Assembly (NCBI GenBank): GCA_001768125.1
Contig: MENB01000168.1
Coordinates: 209-5,732 of the forward strand
Direction: 5' to 3'
Length of the DNA stretch: 5,524 bases
Origin: Armatimonadetes bacterium RBG_19FT_COMBO_69_19
GTDB taxonomy: Bacteria; Sysuimicrobiota; Sysuimicrobiia; Sysuimicrobiales; Kaftiobacteriaceae
A program made the position numbers and the translations under genes. Below are positions 1-5,524 of the stretch, piece after piece (position 1 is the stretch's first letter; each line of letters starts with the position of its first letter). The notes under the pieces are model-generated. The model worked only from the letters and a program-made list of their open reading frames with translations. It ran no database searches and had not been told where the DNA came from.

Positions 1-831
1 TTCGGCTCGCTCGGCTTCCTGGGTCATGAGATCCTCCATGGCGCCGTCGTCGGGAAAGGGACGCTGCGCGACGTGCTGGGCGGGCTGTGCCTCCTGCCGC
101 ATGCCATCGCGCCGTTGCTGTGGCGGCAGTGGCACAACGTCGGGCATCATGCCCACACGCAGATGCAGGGACAAGACCCGGATGCATACAGCACGCTCGA
201 GGACTACCATGAGCGTCGCTCGCTGCAGATCCTGCACCGTCTCGTCCCCGTGCGCAGCCTGCGCTTCTTTGCCCTGCTCGCCGTCTGGCTGAACCTCCAC
301 GCGGCGATCGTCCTCGTGCACTCTCTGCCGACGATGCCGGGACGCCAGCGCCTGCGGGTCGTGATCGAGACCGTGCTCCCCATCGTCTTCTGGGTCGCGA
401 TGGGCGTGTGGCTGGGCTGGGGGGCGTTCCTGTTCTTCTACGCGCTGCCCCTGCTGGTGAGCAACTTCATCGTCATGTCCTACATCGCGACGAACCACCT
501 GCTGAACCCGCTGCTGGAAGAAGACGATCCACTGGCCGGGTCGTTGACGGTCTCGGTGCCCAGGGTCCTCGACGTGCTCCACTCCAACTTCAGCCATCAC
601 ACCGAGCACCACGTCTTCCCGGCGATGAGCGCGAAATACGCCCCGCACGTGAAGCGCGTCCTCAAGGAGCTGTGGCCAGACCGCTACCACGAGATGTCGC
701 TGTGGAAGGCGCTCGGCCTGCTCTGGCGCACGCCGCGGCTGTACCTGGACAACATCCGGCTGGTCGACCCGCGGACCGGGCGGCGCTACGGCGTGCTCGG
801 TTACGGGCTCGACCCCAACCGCGTTCCCTAG
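1..831 (+). CDS. Membrane fatty acid desaturase (5' end missing)
   Basis: Likely a di-iron, oxygen-dependent integral-membrane desaturase that puts a double bond into an acyl chain of a membrane lipid. The frame is open from the first base, so the N-terminus lies outside the window; 276 codons remain before TAG. Counting codons from base 1, all three histidine boxes are visible: HEILH (9-13), HNVGHH (45-50) and HTEHH (200-204). In this family they hold the two irons. Hydrophobic stretches at about 88-109 and 120-163 fit the membrane spans between the second and third boxes. Family members are usually about 300-380 residues, so roughly 50-100 residues, including the first span, are probably missing. 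The soluble C-terminal tail after VFPAMSAKYAPHVK is normal. The next gene starts about 33 bases downstream on the same strand. Regiospecificity, and whether the substrate is acyl-lipid or acyl-CoA, cannot be read from the sequence; a related hydroxylase or ketolase is less likely. Confidence 0.9.
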   Translation, partial: FGSLGFLGHEILHGAVVGKGTLRDVLGGLCLLPHAIAPLLWRQWHNVGHHAHTQMQGQDPDAYSTLEDYHERRSLQILHRLVPVRSLRFFALLAVWLNLHAAIVLVHSLPTMPGRQRLRVVIETVLPIVFWVAMGVWLGWGAFLFFYALPLLVSNFIVMSYIATNHLLNPLLEEDDPLAGSLTVSVPRVLDVLHSNFSHHTEHHVFPAMSAKYAPHVKRVLKELWPDRYHEMSLWKALGLLWRTPRLYLDNIRLVDPRTGRRYGVLGYGLDPNRVP

Positions 832-835
832 CCAC

Positions 836-847
836 CCCCGCGCGGGG
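836..847. repeat. 12-bp perfect palindrome CCCCGCGCGGGG
   Basis: This self-complementary 12-mer starts four bases after the desaturase stop codon and ends just before the -10-like element of the next gene. In RNA it could form a short CCCC/GGGG stem over a GCGC loop, but no U-run follows, so a classical intrinsic terminator is not supported. It could be an operator, a weak 3'-end hairpin for the desaturase transcript, or a chance product of GC-rich sequence. Confidence 0.35.
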
Positions 848-865
848 TAGTGTATTGTGGTCGCG
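848..865 (+). promoter_or_regulatory. Possible -10 element for a leaderless transcript
   Basis: TATTGT at 853-858 matches four of six positions of the bacterial -10 consensus and fits the TANNNT pattern. It ends six bases before the GTG at 865. An overlapping TAGTGT at 848-853 also fits TANNNT. No convincing -35 hexamer and no well-spaced Shine-Dalgarno sequence are visible. This geometry is what a leaderless mRNA starting at or near GTG 865 would show. The assignment is inferred from spacing only. Confidence 0.35.
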
Positions 866-1779
866 TGAGTATCATGCGTCTTGCCCCCGACCTCATCCTC
901 ATCGATACGGGGTACAACAGCACGCCGGAAGCGATCAGCGTGTACCTGTTGCTCGGCGACCGCCCGGGGCTCATCGAGACCGGGCCGGCGTCGCGGGCGG
1001 ATGTGGTGCTGGCCGGGATCCGTGAGGCCGGATTGGCTCCCGAGGACGTCCAAGTCCTCGCCGTCACGCACATTCACCTCGATCACGCCGGCGGTGCCGG
1101 CACGCTGACGCAGCGTCTGCCGAACGCGCAGGTCTACGTTCACCCGGTGGGCGCACCGCACCTCATCGATCCGACAAAACTGTTGAACAGCGCGGGGCGG
1201 CTGTACGGGGACGAACTCGCGCGGCTGTTCGGAGAGACGATCCCCGTACCGGAGTCACGTCTCCACGTCCTCAACGACAGCGACACGTTGACGATCGGCG
1301 GGCGCACGGTCGCGGCGATCGACACCCCCGGCCATGCGCGGCATCACCACGCGTACTGGGACGCCGCACACGGCGATCTGTTCACCGGCGATGTCGCCGG
1401 GGTGGCGCTGCCCCGATCGCGGTTCGTCCGCGCTCCCACGCCGCCCCCCGAGCTGGACGTCCCGGCCTGGCAGGCATCGCTGCGGCGCATCCGCGCGCTG
1501 CGCCCCCGCCGGCTGCTGCTCACCCACTTCGGCCCGCATGAGTGGGTGGAGGACCTGCTCGGGCAGCTGGAGGAACGGCTCCTGGAAGGCGTCGAGCGCG
1601 TGCGCGGCTTCCTCGGGTCGGGCCTCGGGGGCGAGGCGATCACCGCGGAAATGCGCCAGCTGGCCCTGCGGCAGATCAAGGCGCGGGACGGCGCCGCGGC
1701 GGCGGCGCACTTCGAGGTCATCATGCCGATCCGCCAGAGCGTCCTGGGACTGATCCGCTACATCGAGAAGACGGGGTGA
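865..1779 (+). CDS. Metallo-beta-lactamase-fold hydrolase
   Basis: A metal-dependent hydrolase of the glyoxalase II-like part of the metallo-beta-lactamase superfamily, probably cytoplasmic as no signal peptide is seen. Numbering from ATG 874 (301 residues), the metal ligands appear in order: HIHLDH at 66-71 (H66, H68, D70, H71), H154 in TPGHARHH, D173 in FTGDVAG and H218 in LTHFGPH. This full set suggests a two-metal active site. After about residue 225 comes a helical C-terminal region containing EDLLGQLEERLLEGVERV, common in stand-alone hydrolases of this group. The start is uncertain: GTG 850, GTG 865 and ATG 874 are in frame. GTG 865 is chosen because a -10-like TATTGT precedes it by six bases; ATG 874 has only a weak GTGAG upstream. 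The stop lies 3 bases before fabI, so the two genes form an operon. Substrate is unknown; thioesters or lactones are possible, and fabI linkage hints at acyl chemistry without proving it. Confidence 0.88.
   Translation: MSIMRLAPDLILIDTGYNSTPEAISVYLLLGDRPGLIETGPASRADVVLAGIREAGLAPEDVQVLAVTHIHLDHAGGAGTLTQRLPNAQVYVHPVGAPHLIDPTKLLNSAGRLYGDELARLFGETIPVPESRLHVLNDSDTLTIGGRTVAAIDTPGHARHHHAYWDAAHGDLFTGDVAGVALPRSRFVRAPTPPPELDVPAWQASLRRIRALRPRRLLLTHFGPHEWVEDLLGQLEERLLEGVERVRGFLGSGLGGEAITAEMRQLALRQIKARDGAAAAAHFEVIMPIRQSVLGLIRYIEKTG
1773..1779 (+). promoter_or_regulatory. fabI ribosome binding site overlapping the upstream stop
   Basis: GGGGTGA ends three bases before the fabI ATG and resembles the Shine-Dalgarno sequence with one base missing (GG-GGTGA). 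Its last three bases are the TGA stop of the metallo-hydrolase gene. Ribosomes ending on the first gene would sit on the start signal of the second, so translational coupling is likely. Confidence 0.6.
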
Positions 1780-1782
1780 CCC

Positions 1783-2577
1783 ATGCTGCTCAAAGGGAAG
1801 AAGGCGCTCATCATGGGCGTGGCCAACAAGCGCAGCATCGCCTGGGGCATCGCAGAAGCGTTTCACCGCGAGGGCGCGGAGCTTGCCTTCACCTACCAGA
1901 ATGAGCGGCTGAGGGAGAACCTGGACGAGCTGCTCGACACCATCGGCGGCCGCGCCGGCTTCCCGACCTTCCCCGGCGACGTGACGTCGGAGGAACAGCT
2001 CGACGCGGTCTTCGGCGGCCTGCGGGATCGCTGGGGCGCCCTGGACGCGGTCGCGCACTGCATCGCCTACGCCGACCGCGATGATCTCACCCGGCCGCTG
2101 CACGAAGTGTCCCGGGACGGCTACGCCCTGGCGATGAACGTCAGCGCCTACTCGCTGCTGGCGATCGCCCGCCGCGCGGCGCGCCTGATGAGTGCGGGCG
2201 GGAGCATCTTCACGCTGACGTACAACGCGGTCGAACGGGTCGTCCCGGGCTACAACATCATGGCCGTGGCCAAGGCCGCCCTGGAGACCGAAGTGCGCTA
2301 CCTGGCCTCGGAGCTGGGCCCGGGTGCGGTCCGCGTGAACGCGATCTCCGCCGGCCCCCTGAAGACCCTGGCGGGGAGCGCCGTGAAGGGGATCTCGCGC
2401 CTGCGGGACGTGACCGAAGAGACGGCCCCGCTGCGCCGCAACATCACGATCGACGACGTCGGCGACGTCGCGGTCTTCCTCGCCAGCGACCTCTCCCGCG
2501 CCGTGACGGGCAACACGATCTTCGTGGACAGCGGGTTTCACGTGATGGGGATGGCGTCGCTGCCGGCCACGTCCTGA
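1783..2577 (+). CDS. fabI: Enoyl-[acyl-carrier-protein] reductase FabI
   Basis: Reduces trans-2-enoyl-ACP to acyl-ACP, the last step of each round of type II fatty acid elongation in the cytoplasm. The 264-residue product is almost the length of the E. coli enzyme (262). It is an atypical short-chain dehydrogenase/reductase. The nucleotide-binding N-terminus reads MGVANKRSIAWGIA (11-24). The FabI-type catalytic pattern Y-x6-K is Y157 and K164 (YNIMAVAK), with the second conserved tyrosine Y147 ten residues earlier. The substrate-loop region ISAGPLKTLAGSAVKG (188-203) and the end VTGNTIFVDSGFHVMGM (241-257) are typical. FTYQNERL (36-43) carries Gln-Asn where the NADPH-using S. aureus enzyme has Arg-Lys, so NADH is the likelier cofactor. 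ATG 1783 has a good ribosome site overlapping the previous stop. No frameshift or missing catalytic residue is seen. FabI is the target of triclosan-type and diazaborine inhibitors; Ala95 at the E. coli Gly93 position is also found in S. aureus FabI. Confidence 0.96.
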   Translation: MLLKGKKALIMGVANKRSIAWGIAEAFHREGAELAFTYQNERLRENLDELLDTIGGRAGFPTFPGDVTSEEQLDAVFGGLRDRWGALDAVAHCIAYADRDDLTRPLHEVSRDGYALAMNVSAYSLLAIARRAARLMSAGGSIFTLTYNAVERVVPGYNIMAVAKAALETEVRYLASELGPGAVRVNAISAGPLKTLAGSAVKGISRLRDVTEETAPLRRNITIDDVGDVAVFLASDLSRAVTGNTIFVDSGFHVMGMASLPATS

Positions 2578-2621
2578 GGGCGGCGCAGCGGGACCTGATC
2601 GTCAGCGGGTAGCGCCCAGGA
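2572..2621. terminator. Weak stem-loop at the convergent fabI / GHL10 junction
   Basis: The two convergent genes are only 24 bases apart. TCCT-GA-GGGCG (2572-2582) can pair with CGCCCAGGA (2613-2621), giving a nine-pair stem with a two-base bulge and a 30-base loop. The arms lie partly inside both coding ends. There is no T-run on either strand, so it is a poor intrinsic terminator. Antisense transcriptional collision or Rho-dependent ending is equally possible. Confidence 0.2.
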
Positions 2622-3879
2622 CGTCCCACCAGCCGTAGCGCTCGAGAAACACGAGGTCGAACAGCATCGCGCCGCCGTGGAGGGCCAGCACGGTGTCCAG
2701 CGCAGCGCGGAACTGCCCCGGCTGGTCCTCGTACAGCGACAGCAGGAGGGAGCCGATGGGGACACCGCCTCCGGCCAGCAGGTCGCGCGCCATGGCGGCG
2801 CCGCCCTCCACGCTCAGCCAGGGGGGCGATCCGGCGCGGATCGCGTCGAACGGGCTGACCGGGGCGTAGAACAGGCCCATCATGAGGAAATCCACGAGCC
2901 CGCCGATGGCCGCCTCCTTCCAGCCCGGCCCCACCCACGGGAGCTCGGGCGTCCCATCGCGGCTGGCCCAATTCACGCCCACCTGCCAATACGTCGGATA
3001 CCATCCGCCGACGTACGCGGCGAACGCGATGTCGGGCTTGATCCCATGGACCACCGTCTCCGCCGCTCGGACGAACTGGTGGATGATGCGTGCCCGCCAG
3101 GCGATCCAGTCGGCAAAGAGCGGTCCCCGCACGAGGTGGCCGCCGAGCGGGATCAGGATGTCATCGGGCCAGGATTCGAGCGGATGTCCGAGCCACTCCT
3201 CGAAGGCGGCCCGGCTCAAGTCGGAGAAGTCGGCGGTCCCGTCGGGGAAGCGGATGCGGTCGAGGACGATGCCGTCCACGTCGTACATCCGCGCGACTTC
3301 CTGGATGACCGCCAGCTCGTAGAGCTGGACTTCGGGGTGCACCGGATTGGCGAACGCGATCATCCCGACCTGCGAGCCCGGGATGATGCTGCCGTCGGGT
3401 GCCAGATGCTGCGCCATCCATCCGGGGCGGTCGAACGCCAGTCCCACGCCGGCCCCGTTCAGCCCCTCACCGAAGACGTTCACCGCGGCGTGCACCCGAA
3501 TGCCGCGGGCGTGCGCCTCCTCGATCACGACGCGCAGCGGATCGATGTCGGCGGGGAACCACGTCGCCGGCGCGTCGTAGACCGGGTCCCAGACCCGCGG
3601 CACCGTGGACGTGCGGATGTGCGGGGCAAAGGTGCTCTCGTAGAGGACGAAGCCCCAGGCGTTCTTCGCCTCGGGGATGACGTCCGTCACGCCCGCGGCC
3701 TTCGCCCGGTCCAGCACCGCGGCGATCTGCGCACGCGAGGCGAAGATCGGCAGGTTCGCGGAGACCTCCATCCAGACGGCGAGCTTCGGCGCGGGAGGAG
3801 CGGCCGCCACCGGCGAACCGGCGGTCAGGCTCATGGCCAGCAGGACGAAGATCGCGACGCGCACGCAGCAGTATTCCAT
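2602..3879 (-). CDS. Secreted GHL10-like (family 10 glycosylhydrolase-like) protein
   Basis: A 425-residue exported protein of the GHL10-like group, a predicted TIM-barrel glycosidase family related to the alpha-amylase/GH13-type clan. Residues 1-27 form a signal peptide: Arg7, hydrophobic core AIFVLLAMSL, and an Ala-rich end (VAAA), with likely cleavage near residue 27. Barrel signatures follow: AAGVTDVIPEAKNAWGFVLY (61-80), HARGIRVHAAVNVF (123-136), NPVHPEVQLYELAV (178-191) and the motif YDVDGIVLDRIRFP (199-212), where D208 is the candidate catalytic acid; Asp203 and Arg210 are also typical. A second half (about 285-345, with FAAYVGGWYPTYW and LVDFLMMGLFYAP) completes the barrel. ATG 3879 is used, with GGGGAAA 12 bases upstream. 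In-frame GTG 3864 would give a neater signal peptide starting MRVAIFVLL. The natural substrate is unknown; GHL10 proteins are largely uncharacterised, so polysaccharide hydrolysis is a family-based guess. It diverges from the peptidase gene and converges on fabI. No carbohydrate-binding module or membrane anchor is seen. Confidence 0.85.
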   Translation of the reverse strand: MEYCCVRVAIFVLLAMSLTAGSPVAAAPPAPKLAVWMEVSANLPIFASRAQIAAVLDRAKAAGVTDVIPEAKNAWGFVLYESTFAPHIRTSTVPRVWDPVYDAPATWFPADIDPLRVVIEEAHARGIRVHAAVNVFGEGLNGAGVGLAFDRPGWMAQHLAPDGSIIPGSQVGMIAFANPVHPEVQLYELAVIQEVARMYDVDGIVLDRIRFPDGTADFSDLSRAAFEEWLGHPLESWPDDILIPLGGHLVRGPLFADWIAWRARIIHQFVRAAETVVHGIKPDIAFAAYVGGWYPTYWQVGVNWASRDGTPELPWVGPGWKEAAIGGLVDFLMMGLFYAPVSPFDAIRAGSPPWLSVEGGAAMARDLLAGGGVPIGSLLLSLYEDQPGQFRAALDTVLALHGGAMLFDLVFLERYGWWDVLGATR

Positions 3880-3919
3880 CGGGTGGCAGGATTTCCCCGT
3901 GACGCCCCCAACTAGATAT

Positions 3920-3942
3920 GTCACTGCATTTTCCCCAGTGAC
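3920..3942. repeat. Inverted repeat GTCACTG-N9-CAGTGAC
   Basis: Perfect 7-bp arms at 3920-3926 and 3936-3942 enclose a T- and C-rich 9-base spacer. A third GTGAC lies at 3899-3903. The site overlaps the AT-rich promoter island and lies between the predicted promoters and the peptidase ribosome site. It could be the operator of a dimeric regulator, or a hairpin in the peptidase mRNA leader. Seven-base arms can arise by chance, so this is a candidate only. Confidence 0.4.
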
Positions 3943-3949
3943 CACACCC

Positions 3950-3954
3950 GGAGG
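3950..3954 (+). promoter_or_regulatory. Ribosome binding site of the M3 peptidase gene (decides the start)
   Basis: GGAGG lies six bases before GTG 3961 but 12, 15 and 18 bases before the three consecutive ATG codons at 3967, 3970 and 3973. Spacing therefore favours the GTG start, although ATG 3967 remains possible. Confidence 0.6.
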
Positions 3955-3960
3955 CCCGCT

Positions 3961-5524
3961 GTGCGCATGATGATGCAGGTTGACCCGCGCCGAGAGTTTC
4001 CACGCCGGTTCGTCCCCAAGGACGCCGACATGGGCGACTGGGCGCAGATCGAGCCGCTGTTCACGCAGTTGCTGGCCCGTCCCATCAACTCGATGGAAGA
4101 GCTCGAGCAGTGGCTCTACGACTGCTCCGAGCTCGGCGGCGCGCTCGCCGAGGACCGCGCCCGGCGCTACATCGCCATGACGACGCAGACCGACGACCCG
4201 GTGCGCGAGCAGGCGTACAACCACTTCGTCCAGGAGATCGACCCGAAGACGAAGCCGATGTGGGACGCCCTCGACCGGGCCTACCTCGCTCACCCGTACC
4301 GGAAGATGCTGCCGATGGACCGCTATGGGGTGATGGACCGTATCGTCGAGAACAACGTGGCCCTGTTCCGCGAGGAGAACGTCCCGCTGGAGACCGAGGA
4401 GGTGCTGCTCTCGAAGGACTATCAGAAGCTGAGCGGGGCGATGACCGTCACGTACCAGGGCCAGGAGCTCACCCTCCAGCAGGCCGCCAAGTTCCTCGAC
4501 GAAACCGACCGCCGGGTCCGCCAGGATGTGTGGGAGCTGGTCGTGCGGCGGCGCCTCCAGGACCATGATGCCATCGAGGACCTGTACGACAAGCTCATCG
4601 ACCTGCGCACGCGCATCGCGAAGAACGCCGGGTTCGACAACTACCGCGACTACGCGTTCAAGCGGCGCCGGCGCTTCGACTACACCCCGGCGGACTGCTT
4701 CCAGTTCCATGAAGGTGTGGAGCGCGCGATGCTGCCCCTGGTCAACCGGGTCTACGAGGATCGGCGGTCCAAGCTCGGCGTCCGAAGCCTGCGCCCCTGG
4801 GACACGCAGGTCGATCCGCTGGGCCGGCCCCCCCTGCGTCCGTTCGAAGCCTCGGATGAGCTCATCAAGGGCTGCGAGGAGATCTTCCGGCGGGTCGATC
4901 CGGGCCTGGGTGACCAGTTCAAGTTCATGTGGGAGGAGAAGCTCCTCGACCTGGAGTCCCGCAAGGGCAAGGCCCCCGGCGGGTATCAAAGCACACTCCA
5001 CGAGCGGCGGTGGCCGTTCATCTTCATGAACGCGGTCGGTCGCGACGACGACGTCCGCACGCTGCTGCACGAAGGCGGCCACGCCTTCCACCAGCTGGCC
5101 TCGCGGGAGGATCCGCTCATCCATTACCGGACCACCCCCTACGAGTTCGCCGAGGTCGCCTCGATGGGGATGGAACTGCTCGCCGCCCCACACCTGAACG
5201 TCTTCTACCGGAACGAATCAGAATTCAAGCGATCCTACCGCAACACGCTGGAAGACGCTGTCCTGATCTTCCCGTGGATCGCGACGATCGACGCATTCCA
5301 GCACTGGATCTACACCCACATCGGGCACAGCCGGGACGAGCGGCGGAAGAGCTGGCTGGAGATCTACCGGCGGTTTCAACCCTCGCTCGACTGGAGCGGC
5401 TACGAGGACGCGCTCAACTACCTGTGGCACCGGCAGCTGCACCTGTTCACGAGCCCGTTCTACTACATCGAGTACGGGATCGCGGAGACCGGGGCGCTGC
5501 AGGTATGGCTGCGGAGCCGCGCCG
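3961..5524 (+). CDS. M3-family zinc oligoendopeptidase (3' end missing)
   Basis: A thimet-type metallopeptidase that cleaves oligopeptides inside a closed channel. No signal peptide is seen, so it probably acts in the cytoplasm in peptide recycling. From GTG 3961 there are 521 complete codons and the frame is still open at the window edge. The zinc site is HEGGH: H370, E371 (catalytic), H374, followed 24 residues later by the third ligand E398 in EFAEVAS. Near the edge, H490, H494 and the Y501-Y502-I-E-Y505 segment match the substrate-binding His/Tyr region of M3 enzymes. The form LLHEGGHAFH and the expected total of about 550-580 residues look more like the 'M3 family, not PepF' oligoendopeptidases than true PepF (about 600 residues), so no symbol is given. 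The tail after GALQVWLRSRA, probably some 40-60 residues, is outside the window. The neighbouring GHL10-like gene is divergent and may share control signals; a functional link is not shown. Confidence 0.93.
   Translation, partial: MRMMMQVDPRREFPRRFVPKDADMGDWAQIEPLFTQLLARPINSMEELEQWLYDCSELGGALAEDRARRYIAMTTQTDDPVREQAYNHFVQEIDPKTKPMWDALDRAYLAHPYRKMLPMDRYGVMDRIVENNVALFREENVPLETEEVLLSKDYQKLSGAMTVTYQGQELTLQQAAKFLDETDRRVRQDVWELVVRRRLQDHDAIEDLYDKLIDLRTRIAKNAGFDNYRDYAFKRRRRFDYTPADCFQFHEGVERAMLPLVNRVYEDRRSKLGVRSLRPWDTQVDPLGRPPLRPFEASDELIKGCEEIFRRVDPGLGDQFKFMWEEKLLDLESRKGKAPGGYQSTLHERRWPFIFMNAVGRDDDVRTLLHEGGHAFHQLASREDPLIHYRTTPYEFAEVASMGMELLAAPHLNVFYRNESEFKRSYRNTLEDAVLIFPWIATIDAFQHWIYTHIGHSRDERRKSWLEIYRRFQPSLDWSGYEDALNYLWHRQLHLFTSPFYYIEYGIAETGALQVWLRSRA

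Larger units (their letters stand above)
3880..3960. promoter_or_regulatory. Divergent promoter region between GHL10-like and M3 peptidase genes
   Basis: This 81-base gap must carry the start signals of both divergent genes. Its middle (about 3909-3932) is clearly richer in A and T than the surrounding DNA. It includes TAGATATG at 3913-3920, which gives weak -10-like hexamers on both strands (TAGATA or TATGTC on +, TCTAGT on -). No good -35 element is seen. Transcription start sites near 3925 (+) and 3905 (-) would leave 5' leaders of roughly 25-40 bases. The -10 assignments are weak; the regulatory role itself follows from the gene layout. Confidence 0.45.

Noticed and set aside
850..873. 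GTG 850 as the true start of the metallo-hydrolase
   Set aside because: The extra residues (MYCGRV) do not resemble the family N-terminus, the codon lies in the -10-like region, and the GGGG run just upstream is too close to act as a ribosome site.
408..1025. A 205-codon plus-strand frame overlapping the desaturase end and hydrolase start
   Set aside because: It is in a different frame from two well-supported genes, has an Arg/Ala/Pro-rich composition and shows no motif.
1255..2541. A 428-codon minus-strand open frame antisense to the metallo-hydrolase and fabI
   Set aside because: Its translation is low-complexity (rich in Arg, Ala, Gly, Asp, His) with no recognisable motif, while both plus-strand genes have complete family signatures. 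It is a GC-rich shadow frame.
2677..3915. A 412-codon plus-strand open frame antisense to the GHL10-like gene
   Set aside because: The translation is rich in Arg, His, Asp and Val with no domain, and it covers a minus-strand gene with a signal peptide and barrel motifs.
4110..5029. Plus-strand frames of 152 and 167 codons inside the M3 peptidase
   Set aside because: Both are alternate frames of the peptidase with Arg/Ser/Thr- or Arg/Gly/Pro-rich composition, as expected of shadows.
1..5524. Mobile elements, CRISPR arrays, tRNA or rRNA genes, riboswitches and toxin-antitoxin or defence systems
   Set aside because: No repeat-spacer pattern, transposase-like protein, structured RNA signature or defence-family domain was seen. 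The genes fill nearly the whole window and match housekeeping or metabolic families.

Overview
This is a GC-rich, densely packed bacterial chromosomal window. It holds five protein-coding genes and no sign of mobile elements, CRISPR arrays, tRNAs or rRNAs. The longest intergenic gap is 81 bases. GC-rich codon use, GTG starts, a possible leaderless start and the gene set (FabI, a membrane desaturase, an M3 oligopeptidase, a secreted glycosidase-like protein) fit an uncultured free-living bacterium of the Terrabacteria/Chloroflexota/Actinobacteria/Firmicutes-like kind. The sequence alone does not fix the phylum, so this placement is weak.

Left block, + strand (1-2577): the 3' part of a membrane fatty acid desaturase with all three histidine boxes; a 33-base gap with a 12-bp palindrome and a -10-like element; a metallo-beta-lactamase-fold hydrolase; then, 3 bases after its stop, a complete FabI enoyl-ACP reductase. 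The hydrolase and fabI are almost certainly co-transcribed, and the ribosome binding site of fabI overlaps the hydrolase stop codon. FabI performs the last reduction of fatty acid elongation and the desaturase modifies finished acyl chains, so this side has a lipid theme. The hydrolase is unassigned, and its position makes a thioester or lactone substrate an idea rather than a result.

Right block (2602-5524): a minus-strand gene for an exported GHL10-like (family 10 glycosyl-hydrolase-like) protein converges on fabI across 24 bases. It is divergent from a plus-strand M3-family zinc oligopeptidase that runs off the window. The 81-base divergent region has an AT-richer island, a perfect 7-bp inverted repeat and a repeated TTTCCCC-GTGAC-like unit. 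It is the best regulatory candidate in the window.

I looked for an undescribed system and did not find one: each gene fits a known family. The points worth a second look are the uncharacterised hydrolase coupled to fabI, the two control regions, and the unknown substrate of the secreted GHL10-like protein. Very long open frames antisense to the real genes are best read as GC-driven shadows.
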